From: Cryptomeria japonica
Lineage: Eukaryota > Streptophyta > Pinopsida > Cupressales > Cupressaceae
Direction of reading: 5' to 3'
Length of the DNA stretch: 64,000 bases
NCBI RefSeq assembly: GCF_030272615.1
Contig: NC_081412.1
Coordinates: forward strand, 98,331,796-98,395,795
Both the position numbers and the translations under genes were made by a program. The notes under the pieces were generated by a model. It was given only the letters and a program-made list of their open reading frames with translations, was not told the DNA's origin and ran no database searches. Positions 1-11,801 of this stretch are shown here, in pieces (positions within the stretch are counted from its first letter, which is position 1; each line of letters starts with the position of its first letter).

Positions 1-2390
1 CTCAATTCATGTTTGGGGATGAAATAATAGCCAAGAAACATATTCAAGATTTCAAATATGTGGTTAATAGAACAAATATTTAGTATGCAAATGTGGTTTC
101 CTTTTGTTTCCATTTGCACTTGGATCAAAAGAGAGTACAATTGTTATCTAGGATTACTAGTTGATTACACTACAAATTCTATATATGTTGGGATCGTTTT
201 ACTTTGTAGGATTTTTAATTGGTTCGACATCTTATATCATGATTTTCTCACCACAAGAAAGGGAGACATTATTTATATAACATTTAACATCTATCTCCAT
301 ACGTCCACTAGGAAATCAATACACCAAGGGTTGGGGAGTTGATACTAAATCCTATGGATATGACTCCTCTACCTAATACTCAAGTTGTGCAAATTACCTA
401 GGAACAACTAGGTAATATCAAATTTAGAATTAGAGCATTGAGGCATGGTAAATAAATAATTATTTCGCGTAGTTGTAGAGATAGGTTTATCAAAATCAAA
501 TAACTTTACAAAATAAAGTGTAAATTTTAAAAAGAGACAATTGTATTGAAAAAATGGCATAATAATGATAGAATCTCAATTCCAATAGATTAGAAAACCA
601 TTACTCTATTTGGGTTGGCACATCTATGAAGCTAGATAATCTAGCCCTAAGTTTCTAATTTAGGGTACATAAAATAGTAGCTCATGTAGAAGTAAATTAC
701 TCAGAATTTAGATGAATTTATAGTATATTTCAGGAATACGTAGAAAATATAGAGATAATGTTAACGAAAGACAATATAGATTTGAATTTTTCAACTAGAG
801 ACATGATTTTCTATTTCAAAAAGAAAATGAGCAAGAGGATGATAATGAGGAAGTTTAGGTTTTCTAGAAATATTAGAGAATAACAATTATTTATTAAGGA
901 GAAAAATAAAGACTCCACTTATGACCTAAACTCCTTTGCGTTATTCATAAAACCCTCTAGATTTGAATGAAAATAATCTTATCTCCCACCAAAGGACCTA
1001 AGAAAGGTACATAATCAATTGAAAGGATGATGTAACTTCCCTAGAGAAGTTATGACATATTTGAAGATCTCAAGAAACAAAGACCACTATCATCATTCGG
1101 GACTTATACTAAATCTTAAGCCAAAACAAAATTTTATTCAATCATATGAGGATATGAAGAGTACCTTTGCAAAAGGAAAATATCAAGGATCTCTTGAAGG
1201 TAATGAACTCAAGTTATCAATGTGTATGGGGCCAATAGATAATATAATCTCAATCTCCACCATTTCTCTTGACTATATGGAGTTTTGGTAGGAACCTTCA
1301 CAACTGTCTAGTTGATTCAAATGCTTTTGGAAATGTAATACCTCTTAGGGTTTCCTAGTTAGGCTCAAATCCACTTAATCAAATAGGAAAGTTAATTAGA
1401 TGAAATATAGGTTAATGTGATTCAAGATTTTGATAATATTCATATGTAGTTAGCATCAAATCCATGTCCAATAATACATTAATATATAGATAATAAATAT
1501 ACCTAAAGGATATGGAATTTTGTGAAGTAAAGATTGGTCTAGGTCATTAAATGGATATTATACTGCAATTTTTCCATATATGTGGCTTCCTTGGATAGGC
1601 CAACCAATCTAGATAAAAATCGATAAAGCCCCAAGGATGAAATACTTGACGGCATAGTATAATGCTGCATATGAATTGTTATATTTTGAGATTGATTTGT
1701 CTACTCATTGGAGAAATATAGAAATGATAAGTATGAAGTAGATGGTAAAGAATTATACATATATATAAACATGACTATTTAAGATGATGAAAGTTCCCCA
1801 TTCACAAATTGAGTTAGGTAGAGGATTTTTAAAGATAAAATATTCATCTAAATTAAATAAAGAGCCAAGATTAGGCTATAATGGTATTTCATTAGAATTT
1901 TTAGAATCCAGTCCAAAAATTGAGTGAGGATAAGTAGATTGTAAGGGCCTAGACCAAAATTTCAAATCTTTTTCTCTTGGATTGTTGTAGAATTCGTGAT
2001 GAGGTTCATTCTAAACTCTCTTGCGCATCATGTTTCGCAATCCTAGAAAAGGCAAGACCTTTCACTACAATGCAAGAAAGTTAAAAACATGTGACAACAA
2101 ATCAAGAGGCCATGACTAGTTTAGATGAGTTGTGTTCTTAGAAATCGATCAAAGGTAAATAATTTTAAAATATAAAAGAAAAAGTTTTAATGCTATTAAT
2201 AGAGAACACTCAAATAAATCGATTAGTACCTAAAGCAATCATATCTTAAAATCACTTAGAAATAAATAACATACTTGTAACTTCTACATAAAAAAAATCT
2301 ATAACAATAGAGAGTGAAATGTTGACAATGAAGTTTGATGCTTCCAAATCCAAAAGGGTTAGCGGTATCAAGTTGAGGTTAGTAGCCTAA
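1..2390. other. AT-rich stretch, no gene recognised
   Basis: I see no convincing protein or RNA gene here. Short open frames such as those at 58-342 and 1052-1291 have low-complexity AT-rich composition and match no family I know. Given the Gypsy relics just downstream, the stretch may be deeply decayed retrotransposon DNA, but that is inference. It lies 3' of the AIMP1-like gene, which ends at 5049 on the minus strand. Confidence 0.4.
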
Positions 2391-2394
2391 AAGA

Positions 2395-2700
2395 AAGATT
2401 TTATTACATTCTACAAATTAAATTTACTCGCATTAATAATATCATTGAATTTGAGGCAATGATATGAGGTTTGGTTCCAACTCATAAGAAGGTTAAGCAA
2501 TTGAAATTTTTTTGAGATTTTAAATTTGTAATTAAAAATGTATGAGTAGTATGCATGAGATAATAAGAAACTAACCAAGTATCACAATAAAGTGTGAGGT
2601 AGGCCTAACTCACAAGATCAAACTTCAACATTTTTAAGTACAATTGATTCCCATTCCTACTATGTTAGATAATATCCAAATTTTAAGAAATTAAAAAATG
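2395..2700 (+). pseudogene. Decayed Ty3/Gypsy RNase H fragment
   Basis: Read in the frame of aaa-ttt-act-cgc, the stretch gives a KFTRINNIIEFEAMI block followed by a stop and GLVPTHKKVKQLKFF. This matches the conserved 'NNIAEYEAL..GL' core of the RVT_3-type RNase H found in plant Gypsy polyproteins. Further residues (DFKFVIKNV) resemble the following 'DS.LVI.QV' strand. At least eight stop codons interrupt the frame, so it is a relic. The Gypsy RT fragment 0.5 kb downstream is on the same strand but in the wrong order for one intact element, so the two may be rearranged or come from different insertions. Confidence 0.5.
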
Positions 2701-3105
2701 AGATTTTTTTAAAATTTTATTAAAATAATAGTGTTTTGAATCTTAAATTATAGATAGAGACGATAGTGATAATTTTGAAGTCAATTAAGGTATTAATTTA
2801 GAAACTAATTGAATACCTCAAAGTATGACAATGTTAGAAAGATTGTTTGATTTGGGAAATATTAGTAAAGAAAAGAATGCCCTGGATTCAAAGGGTAGAG
2901 AATATAACTCCTTTATTTTAGGAATGAGTAATGTTAAAAATATCTTTTCAAGAAAACCATGTACATCCAAAGACGAACAATGTATAGCAAAGGCTCTCAA
3001 AGATTATTGAGAGATTATTGCATTTAGTAAGATCTAAAAAAAATAAGACAATTATTATAGGCAATTTCATTGAATCTCAATACTTAGGCCCACAAATAGA
3101 AGAAA

Positions 3106-3400
3106 ATGTCTATCTATCCTTCAATCAAACTATTAACTCTTAAAGAAGTGCAAAATTTTCTTATAATATATATTACATTTCCAATAAGGCATTCAACATG
3201 GGTGGCTAACCTTGTCCAAAACTGTAATAATGGTGAAATCAAACTGTGTAGACTACATAAATTTAAAAAGGGTTTTAGAAAAGTATAATTGCATCCTACC
3301 TAATCTAAACAAGGTCTTGCAGATTATGAATAGATCACAAAGTCCTTTGTTGGAAATATTGTCATTGATGTCAAAGGCACGCAGTGGAGATTGTTAGCAA
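3106..3400 (+). pseudogene. Decayed Ty3/Gypsy reverse transcriptase fragment
   Basis: Two overlapping frames (3106-3288 and 3212-3397) together give HSTWVANLV, then GEIKLC, then YINLKRV and LPNLNKVLQIM. This is the order of the plant Gypsy RT core 'H..WVAN.VPV.KK.GE.RLCVD...LN.A..KD.YPLP..D..L'. The frame change between the blocks and the missing residues show a frameshift. The downstream catalytic YVDD box is not visible. A short direct repeat (cattgatgtcaaa at about 3362 and 3408) follows. Confidence 0.55.
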
Positions 3401-5048
3401 AGATATCATCATTGATGTCAAAAGTATGGAGAAGGGCAAGGCCGAAGGCTATTAAGAGATATACACATTAATTAAGAATAAATTTATGAGAAGAGTTGAA
3501 ACAGAATTTCAGGTAAATAGATGGAGGGGTTGGTGCCTCTAGTGGGCTAGTGCTCACAAATTGAATGAGGGGGTTCATGTGTCTAGTGGGAAAACTCTCA
3601 CAAATTGAATCGGGAAAATTTGCAAGAAATTATTGTATAAACAAATAATTTGCCATGATTTTTTTTCCATGAGGATTTCCACGTATGTGTTTTCTTTGTG
3701 TTGCACAATATGATAATGTACAATGGATATGTTTATGAGATTAAGTTATATGCTTACAATATTAAGTTGAAAAAGTTTATGTTTGCTGTTACACTTAAAT
3801 AAAATAATGGCAAGACACTACTCTAAAAATTCCAATTCGAAGAATGCAACCAATAGAAACACACTAACTTTCACAAAACAGTCCATCACCACAAGAAAAT
3901 ACAACTCCCTATCATCAATTGATTGGAATTATCACTTACCTAACCAACACCAAGCCGAACATGAGCTACCTTGTGAACTATTTTTCAAGATTCATGCATT
4001 ATTTAAGGTGTTACATTAAAAATAAGCATAGCAGACGTTGAAATATGTTCCTGATACAACAGAGCACGACTTTGAATATAAGCAGAATGATATTTTGAAG
4101 CTAACCATGCAAGATCCTTGGATAACAAGAAATCCATTTCTAAATATCTATTATTTTTGTCGTCTAGTCGGATAGCATGGGGGGGTAAAAAGCATATATC
4201 ACACCACAAGTAGAACTATTTGTGAAGTGATATGGGTGCATCATACTTTGACAAGAATGGGCATACCTGAGACAACTTGCAATTTTGTTCTGGGTTAATT
4301 AGAGTGTGTTGAAACTTGTTCAAATATAACGCTTCATGAGCTCACAAAACACATTGAAATTCTATACTGCTACATTTAAGAACATGTTCAACAACAAAAT
4401 ATTTGATTCCAATATTGTTCCACTCGAATTACATGCTGATATCTTAAATAGATTCCTTAGAGCAATGAAGTCAAAAGGCTTTTGACACTTTGTGAAAATT
4501 ATGTAATGGGGTGGGCCGAGGGGGTCAAGGCAGTGTGGTCCGAGGAGATTTTAAGAATAAATAAATGTTATATTACATCATGTAATAGTTATTATTGCTA
4601 ATAACCTTCAAAGGAAGTTTTGAGTGGTTAGTTGAATGTTCATGTACTTATTCTTTTGATCAATAATGCAATTGCTCATTGTTCTCCATAAGCTCCTCTC
4701 TCCCATTATTGAAAAAATAATGTAGACTGATATAAACGATAGGATGTTGCTCGAGTAGAACCTATCTTATCATGCTCAAGTATCAAGTAGAAAAATTGTA
4801 ACCTGAACCAATATAGATTGAGAACTCCACTGGAATATAAATTATTTTCTCAATATGGTTGAGCTCATTTCTCAAAACTCAAAGACATACAAAATTAAAA
4901 ATATCATTCAATGTTACAATGATATTTTGTGAAAATACCATCTCATTAGATTTTTCAAATAAACTAGAACTTAAGATGAAAGGAAGAATGAGTCATTCAC
5001 ATGTTATGGCTGCCAAAACTTTCCCTATGAGATTTCTCTTAAATGCAG
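3401..5048. other. 3' flank and probable 3' UTR of the AIMP1-like gene
   Basis: No independent gene is recognised. The minus strand directly below 5049 should hold the 3' UTR of the tRNA-binding protein gene, but I could not place a polyadenylation site with confidence. The rest is AT-rich intergenic sequence with only short, unsupported open frames (for example 3783-4019 and 4003-4209). Confidence 0.4.
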
Positions 5049-5279
5049 CTATTTGATGGATCCGCGAGTAATTGAAGAAACTTTGCACACACCAGCTGAT
5101 GTAGTAAAGGGAACCCCCTTGTAACAGGCTACAAGGTCATTTGTTGTATGCAGATCTGGTTGGACGGATTCCCAAACCTTTTTCTTTGGATTCAACACTT
5201 CATCTGGTGCTCCATCAAATCCTGGAAATATCACTCTTTCCCCAATAGGCGCATCCTCAGGTGGACAAACCAACTCTAC
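5049..5279 (-). CDS. AIMP1: AIMP1/Arc1p-like tRNA-binding protein, last coding exon
   Basis: This exon encodes 76 residues plus a TAG stop at 5049-5051. It starts VELVCPPEDAP after an AG acceptor at 5281-5280 and includes IGERVIFPGFDG, LNPKKKVWE, DLVACYKGVPFTTSAGVC and ends SSITRGSIK. These are the hallmarks of the EMAP II-like C-terminal domain that follows the OB-fold tRNA-binding domain in plant AIMP1-type proteins and related methionyl-tRNA synthetase extensions. Such proteins bind tRNA and dock aminoacyl-tRNA synthetases in the cytosol. The frame is open and joins the previous exon in phase 0 across a 142 bp intron (5280-5421). No break is visible, so the gene is probably functional. Confidence 0.93.
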   Translation of the reverse strand, partial: VELVCPPEDAPIGERVIFPGFDGAPDEVLNPKKKVWESVQPDLHTTNDLVACYKGVPFTTSAGVCKVSSITRGSIK

Positions 5280-5421
5280 CTGAAACAGAGTTTATGCCAA
5301 TATCAGTAAACAAGGTGGCGAAGAATAAAAGTTGAAGCTTATCTTGAACTAATTGTGGCATGTCCAAATTAACACTCATGAGAACTAACAAATAGAAAAG
5401 CGTCATTTATGTGGATCTTAC
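5280..5421 (-). other. Short intron of the AIMP1-like gene
   Basis: A 142 bp phase-0 intron between exons 5422-5523 and 5049-5279. On the minus strand it begins GTAAGATCC and ends CTGTTTCAG, both good plant splice signals. Confidence 0.85.
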
Positions 5422-5523
5422 CATTGTATGATCTTCATTGGAAGCAGCTAACACCATGGCCTGTGATTTTATCCCTCTCATTGTTGCAGGCTTCAAGTTA
5501 CATAATACACACACCTTTCGATT
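5422..5523 (-). CDS. AIMP1: AIMP1/Arc1p-like tRNA-binding protein, penultimate exon
   Basis: A 102 bp exon (34 codons) runs from [12 protein letters not shown] to AASNEDHTM. It is bounded by TGTGCAG before the first base (acceptor AG at 5525-5524) and ATG|GTAAG (donor GT at 5421-5420), both phase 0. The block [20 protein letters not shown] is the second half of the OB-fold tRNA-binding domain. It continues directly from LEEMQ at the end of exon 46733-46982 and into VELVCPPED of the next exon. The short exon was found from splice signals and family order. Confidence 0.92.
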
Positions 5524-5529
5524 CTGCAC

Positions 5530-6650
5530 ACAATACAATCAATTCAGTATAAAGCACTCGGTTGAATTTGATCTTATCAATGATATAAAGTTATCAACAA
5601 TTCATAACTGATGCTAAAACAGAACAAAGACAAACATTTAAATATACTGAACCAGACAAGGACAATCTTTTACTCGACTTTCTGGCATTGCTTGCCTCAT
5701 TACATAAAAACAAAATTGTTACTGCACAAAAATCGTAATAATAATAATATCCTAAACCTGTGTTAAAAATGACCAACCACGTTATCTGGAGGTAATCAAC
5801 ATTCTTACCTGCATACACCTTAGCTACCCCTGAGGGCCCCTTCGATTAATAAGCTATCATTATAAATGCAGACATGGTAATGTATTACGACTTGGTAAAT
5901 AAGCAAATGGCAGATGGTAAAGCTACATGTAGCCCAGTGTGCTACATTAGGAAGGCCATAGAACCAGGGAGAGCCCTCAGAGGAGATGAGCAGACCAATG
6001 ACCATGTTATAATTTAATAAGAGCAGCAATTACTGAAGAAGAAGAATCAGACAACTATTGGAAAATATGGCGTCATATATCTCTTATGTATAACTGAAAC
6101 TAGATGCAGGTTCTATATATACGATGGGATTAATTAGCTATGTTCACAGAGGTGATAACGATTAATACACCAGAAAAATTGGAAAATATTCAAATACCTA
6201 AAAGGCCTAGCTATATCAGAATGATTATGCTAGGGTTAAGTCATATAGCTTCTCATTTGTTATAGCTTGGACCTTTCATGCTGATATTGGTGTGCAGATT
6301 CCTTGCATCACCAAAAACAATGGTAGAAAATCTTTCTTGTTAAATTCTTTCCTATTATTAAGTTCGTCAATTCAAAGTCACTATGGTTTGCTGGGAGAAC
6401 ACTTAGGCATTGTTAGCCTATGAAGAACAAAATATGGTTGGAAAAAAACAAACAATCTGAGTGAAGCTGTTACTTTTGTGATGGGATTTTCATGTATATG
6501 AACCTTAAAATTTGCAACAACAATAATCTAACTACCTCTTTTGTGTATTTTTCAGAGGAGACATTATGAACAAAATGACAAACTGGGAATTTTAAGGAGT
6601 TTCAACAGAAACTACAACATATTCTTTGTGGGTTTTTTGTTTGATTAAAA
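5530..6650. other. Intron sequence, no element recognised
   Basis: This stretch lies next to the 3' splice site of the long intron. I see no coding potential, terminal repeats or microsatellites beyond a short AAT run near 5735. The open frames at 5594-5818 and 5820-6029 match nothing I know. Confidence 0.4.
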
Positions 6651-6659
6651 GATCCAACT

Positions 6660-6800
6660 TCAGATTTTAAAGCCCAACAATGATAGCACACTCAAATGTA
6701 TTAATCAAAGAAATGATTACAATACAAGAAGAATCTTTGTGCTATCAGTGGAGACCCTCAACTCTATCTTATAAAGCTAGGATGAGACATTATAACTCTT
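6660..6800 (-). repeat. Copia LTR fragment (shared family)
   Basis: The stretch with attaatcaaagaaatgatta, acaatacaagaagaatcttt and gtgctatcagtggaga recurs almost unchanged at about 16327-16410, and in part at 44020-44061 plus 45776-45830. In those places it forms part of a minus-oriented LTR. It borders the Copia pol relic at 6826. Confidence 0.5.
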
Positions 6801-6825
6801 AGGTTTGTAAATGAAGGTGAATTCT

Positions 6826-7676
6826 GTTCAAATGAATTCGTGGACTTTTGTGATAAAAATGGTATTAAACATCAATTCATGACACCCTAAACTGCACATT
6901 AGAGAAGGAACAGTACAATTACAGAGATGGCCCGGTGCATGTTAGAGAATAGGAGTGTTCCAAAGAAGTTAATGCTCAGAATACAGTGACAATCATAAAG
7001 CCTACAAGCTAATTGATGTGGACACCGATTGCTTGACATTCAACAAGGATGTTGTAATTGATGAGGGAGTTAAGCCCTTTCAGCTCTCTTTAGAGGTCAA
7101 ACTTACTGAAGATCAGCCCATTAAGGCTAAGGATTCAAATGTTCAGCTTCGACTGGCTCCACCTGAAGATGCAAAGAACTCCGAGCATGTGGATTCCCCC
7201 AGACAAGTACCAGCACTAGCAGAACTTCTTGATGAACATTTGGATCAGAACCCAATTGTCAGAGAAACAAGCAGCCCGAGCTATCATGGACACACTGATT
7301 TGGATGGAGGTTTCTAAAAAGAGACCAAAGTGGTGGGAAAAGTCTTGGTGGTCATGTTCACGATGATGAAATAATCAAGGGTAGATCATTCGGAGACAAG
7401 AGCAAGAACACAATTAATTTTCCTCTTGTGGCTCATATTCATGTAATTTACGAGCCATGGGTGTTTGAGTCAGCATCCAGACAACAACTAGTGGGCAGCC
7501 TTATATCTTACAACCACTAGACCTAATTTAAGATATGCCTTGAGTTGCATTTCAAGATTTACGATGGCACCAAAGGCATAACATTGGGTTGCAGCGAAGC
7601 AGATGCTGAGATATGTGAAAGGAATACTTGAATTTGGCATTTGGTACAGCAGAATTAAAGATCCTAGGCTGGTTGG
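6826..7676 (+). pseudogene. Copia pol relic: integrase, linker and RNase H pieces
   Basis: Integrase core residues are visible (GEFCSNEFVDFC, NGIKHQF, then RNSTITEMARCML). They are followed by the integrase-RT linker (NHKAYKLIDVDTDCLTFN ... FQLSLEVKL) in the open frame 7018-7317. After a deletion of the RT, the start of RNase H follows (RQLVGSLIYLT..., YVKGILEFGIWYSR). The relic stops at GTTGG (7672-7676), the target-site duplication of E4, and resumes at 15614 on the far side. It belongs to the same Copia family as the pieces at 22.7-27.3 kb and 55.3-56.8/62.8-64.0 kb. Confidence 0.8.
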
Positions 7677-8283
7677 TGTTGATGGGTGTTTTATGACCAC
7701 ACTAACACAAAATAAAAATGCCAAAGACATTTTGTCCTCTCTTGAACAAAGACTCCTCGCATGCTAAGATTGCAAAAAAGTTCACTGAGGCGAATCCGAG
7801 GTTTCTACCGCGTACATGCGACTTAATGTTGGATATGCGCTCTTTTGGCTGATGTATGTTGGTAATCCAAGGGGGACTTAAGCTTTTGTTGTTCTTCACT
7901 TCTCTTGATGCTATGGCTGGAACTTCATCATCGATTATTGCAGGATTATGATGCTTCTTCCTTAAATGGACTTAATTGGAATTGAAAAAAGACGACAAAA
8001 GGGAAAAGGTCAAGAAGTTCTAATCTACTCCTAGGGACAATGAGGGTAATGGATCATGCTCCAATGGATGAATTCCCAGTAACCAAGTCCTGCTTTGCCC
8101 TGCTCAGCAACAACTCCACGAGAACTGGTGCAATCTTCTAGGGAATATGCAAAGAGTTTTCATATCACAATGAACACCATCATAACGAACAATGTACATT
8201 CCATGATAGAAGTTAAGCATCCATGTAAAAAAAGGTTCAGGCTAACTTTACATTGCAAATAGAAATCATCTAAGTGCAAAAAG

Positions 8284-8385
8284 TATGAACCATTGAAATT
8301 CATCAAACATTGTCGCATTCTCCATTAACATCGATATGAACCATTGAAATTCATCAAACATTGTCACATTCTCCATTAACATCCA
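8284..8385. repeat. 51 bp tandem duplication in E4
   Basis: Two nearly identical copies of a 51 bp unit beginning tatgaaccattgaaattc start at 8284 and 8335. They differ by a few bases (tgtcgcattc versus tgtcacattc). They lie between the TATA box and the LTR 3' end of E4. Confidence 0.85.
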
Positions 8386-8596
8386 TGCACTTCTAACAAT
8401 TTGAGAAATCGAAGGAACACCATGCAACAAGCTGAAATAAACATGAATCCACCTTATCTTCAATGAAATCAAATTTTATTTCTCTAAGCCTTACAACAAT
8501 GTCTTCTCTTTCTAATGAGCTCTCTATTTATAAAGAGCAAGAGCTCTCTATTTCTAATGAGCTATCTAATTATTTACAAATGAGAAGGCATGGGCC

Positions 8597-8603
8597 TTTT
8601 ATA
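8597..8603 (-). promoter_or_regulatory. TATA box of E4
   Basis: On the minus strand CTATAAAAGG aligns in position with CTATATAAGG of E3, CTATATAAAG of E2 and CTATATAAGC of E5. It lies about 0.92 kb from the LTR-like end at 7677, and the transcript would run toward that end. Confidence 0.6.
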
Positions 8604-8748
8604 GAGATCCTTCCACAAATGAACAGCCAAGATTGATTTGCAATCAAGGGCTGAGATTACAAGATAGAACCCAAATTAGGAATTCAAAGGAAACGACCAC
8701 CTTTTATGCAAAATGAACTAGAGTAAAGAACCAATAACTTGATGTCAA

Positions 8749-9195
8749 CTAAGCATCAAACAACTCATCATCTAGAAGTAAGCGTCCCTTATCTTTCTCT
8801 TTGTAGGTGAATTCAATGAACCTAGACATCACTATCTCAAGTTCATCTACAGAGACACTTGGAGTAGTCTCATGCATGTACTCCATGACTATTGTATCCT
8901 TTTCACACTGACTGAGAGCCTTCTCCCATGCTGGTTTGAGTACCTAAATCTTGTTCATGAAACTAATGAATATGGAAATGTCATCCAGGTGACTCCCCGA
9001 GAAAGAACTCATGTCCTTGAAAACGTATTCCTTGACCTTGCTCTTCAAATTATCTGTGGTCATTTCCTTGTCTCCCATTTCTTGCGCAAACAATTCCTCC
9101 ATTGAGAGGATTTCCATCTGAATTTCTTTGAGTATCCTCCTGAGCTGGGCTGATTTTTCATTTGATTTCTCGAAGTCTTCCTTTCCTAATATCAC
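8749..9195 (-). pseudogene. Decayed C-terminal part of the U3-borne gene (E4 copy)
   Basis: The minus strand from 9195 gives KSAQLRRILKEIQMEI, then DNLKSKVKEYVF, a TAG stop, PAWEKALSQ, then VDELEIVMSRFIEFTYKEKD and LLDDELF, ending at a TAG (8749-8751). The order and spacing match the E5 protein C-terminus (LEDRIKIIF, PGWETTLL, EIEGITSRFIEYAIKEH, ILDEKLL), although identity is low. Its stop lies about 150 bp upstream of the TATA box, as in E1 and E5 (about 190 bp). The function is unknown. Confidence 0.6.
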
Positions 9196-9639
9196 TGCAC
9201 AGTACCATCTGGAGAAGTCATGCGTTTCCTTTTTCCCTAAACTCCCCTCCTTTCCATGTACTTGGATTCAGGAATTCACCTTCTTGGAATGGATTGGACT
9301 TTCTGTTGAAGATTCTATCATTCTTGAAATCTTTCACACTTGAACTTTCTGACCTTTGATTCTGGATTTCCGAAGGAAATTCTTCCTTCTACATTTGCAC
9401 TTGAACTTTGATCTTTGAAGTGAACCTCGAGGTTTGGAACTAAATTGCCTTGAAGCCTAAATGTTTGGAGTTTGAATGTCCTCCTAGACATGTAGAACTG
9501 GAATTCTTCCTCCATGAACTTCCTGAGATTGGATTTCTTCTTGAACTTGTATGTCATAAATTGGATGTGCTCATCATGGACCTCCATGCCTCTTGAGGTC
9601 CTCATGTTGCCTTTGGATTGGATAGATGAATCCTTGATG

Positions 9640-10430
9640 TTCTATCATTTTCTGACGTTTTGGAGATGGGCGCATTTGGAGCTTGGAGAAGGAATTTCTC
9701 CAATACTTAGTTAAATTTTTGAGTTTCCATTTCTAGAGAATCCTTGGGCGCATATCAATCTTGGAGGAGGATTTGTCAACACTTAGCAAAATTTATCATT
9801 TCTTCCCTTCCTAGAGATGGGCGGATTTGGAGCCTGGAGAAGGAATTTTCCTTGGTGAAATTTCATCCTTCCTTGCCATCATGAAGTTGGGCGCATTTGG
9901 GAGGTCCCAAAGGATTTTCCATACCTTGGTAAAAATTTCAAATTTCCATGACCTGAGGAATGCTTGGGCGTGTTTTGGACTTGAAGGAGCAATTCTCTGA
10001 TACTCAACCACTTTTTCACTTTCCAAGAATTTTGTCCTCCTTGGAGTCCGGAGGAAGAAATTTCCAACACTTGGGCCAATTTTTACACAATTTCCAAGAA
10101 TTTTGTTCTGAAGGAGGGAATTTCCAATACTTAGCCAATTTTTCATTGTTTCCAAGACTTCATGAATGCTTGGGTGCACTTAGAGGGGGAAGAAGGAATT
10201 TTCCCATAGTCAATTTTTTGCCATTTCCAAGACTTGGGCACCTTTGGAGTGGCAGAGAAGGATTTTTGTCCTTGCAAAAAATTCCTCCTCGAGGTGGATT
10301 TTCCACTCTTGGGTGGAGTTTTGTGCTAGAGGAGGGTTTTCAATTTTCACCAAATTCCTCCTTCGCTGAGAATTTCCACTCTTGGGTGAAGTTTTGGCCT
10401 AGAGGAGGATTTTCAATTTTGTATTGACTT
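9640..10430. repeat. Array of degenerate GGGCGCATTTGG-type motifs in E4
   Basis: Short motifs of the type gggcgcatttggagcttgga or ggaatttccaa...cttag recur about every 70-80 bp (for example at 9667, 9748, 9818, 9889 and 9966), with frequent 'ggaggaatttccaatacttagccaatttt' blocks. Copies are strongly diverged. The array occupies the same U3 position as the hairpin arrays of E1 and E2 and the GGCGGACTTT array of E3. Open frames here (9811-10427) are by-products of the repeats. Confidence 0.6.
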
Positions 10431-10529
10431 TTTTTATGCTTTGCATTGCATCTTCGTTCTTCTGGACTTGAATCTGGATACTTGCTCCAGTTATAGTTAA
10501 TGTTCATTTGTTTCTATTTCTAAAAATAG

Positions 10530-10735
10530 AAAGTTTGACCAAACACAAAATTAGGTCAATTGAGGCCACAGTGAAACATTCTAAAATATAGAAAGTTCTC
10601 AAAGAACGCTCAAAATTTACTAGTAGGCCCTTTGAAGGATAAGATTTTGCCAAAATGCGAAGTTAGACCAATCGGGGCCACAGTGAAACTTTCTAAAAAT
10701 AGAAAGTTCTCAAAAAACGCTCAAATTTCACTGGT
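10530..10735. repeat. Two roughly 100 bp direct repeats in E4
   Basis: The block 'aggtcaattgaggccacagtgaaac...tagaaagttctcaaa.aacgctcaaa' occurs at about 10550-10620 and again at about 10660-10730. The phrase 'ctttctaaaaatagaaagtt' inside it is an inverted repeat, and it also occurs in E3 (about 15145). Confidence 0.6.
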
Positions 10736-11794
10736 GACTTCCTTGAATTTCCTCATATCAATTCTCAAGGTTATCTTGACACTTAGCCAAATGTCCAGCA
10801 TTCCCTTCCTCTGACTGTGCATTCTTTGTTCTATTATTGCAATCTCTTCCTTGGATGATGATATCACCCACTCAACAATGTCCTCCTCTCAGCATCCAAA
10901 GTCTTGCTCCCCGTAATATACCTGAAGAAAGACAAGGAAACATTGTGAAGTACAAGCATCAATCAAGTTCATAGTTAGCACAACGCAAAGTTGAGAGTAT
11001 AAAGAAATAAGCACAATGCATTTCTCAATAAATTAAAACCCTTATTATCAACTTGATGACAATATTAAGACGATATCCTATCTAGGATGTGTTGGTGTTT
11101 GTTTTATCATCTACCAAACATTAGAATAAGATACCCAAAGGTATTCTATCCTCTCTTGAAAAGTCACTACTGATTCCAAGGTTTATATGTGCGAACAAGC
11201 GACTTTAGTGAAATAGCTTCTTGGGTAGTGCATGCTGAAAATCTCAAGGGGGACTTACGTTTAACAAATGTCTTTGAACTGTTGAACTTAGACGGATTTA
11301 GCAATTTTAGGCTCTCTTTTTTTAGGATTTTCGAGGATTTAGATTTTCAAAAAGGAGAAAAGAGATAGGGTTTAGGAAAGCTAATCTAATCCTACGAACT
11401 CCGAAGACGATATCAACTGGGTGCTCTTGAGAAACCAAACTTTGCTTCGCCACACTAGGGACAACTACACAAAGCCGGTGCAATCTTCAATGGATTGTGC
11501 TTATGATTAAGATGTTGGGATGCATAGAGGATGGGCTCAAACTAACTTTGCACGGTAAAATGGAAATCATCCATTCACCAAAAGTATGAGCGGAGATACA
11601 CCATCAATTAACAATTATCAAATCCTTCATTCAAATTTACAACAATGAAAGCAAATCTAAATTAATTTTAACTAAGTGTTGAGAAAATTGAAACCATGCA
11701 AATCATTCAAACAATAGGGATTACAAAGCCTTACGAGAAAGCGCACATGCAATACATCAAAAACCTCACACTCTCCAAATGAGAGGAGGTAGCC

Positions 11795-11801
11795 TTATAT
11801 A
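11795..11801 (-). promoter_or_regulatory. TATA box of E3
   Basis: CTATATAAGG on the minus strand, within the block conserved among all five family members and oriented toward the 11090 end. Confidence 0.6.

Noticed and set aside
58-342. 94-codon frame with hydrophobic stretches
   Set aside because: It has AT-rich composition, no recognisable family and no supporting signals.
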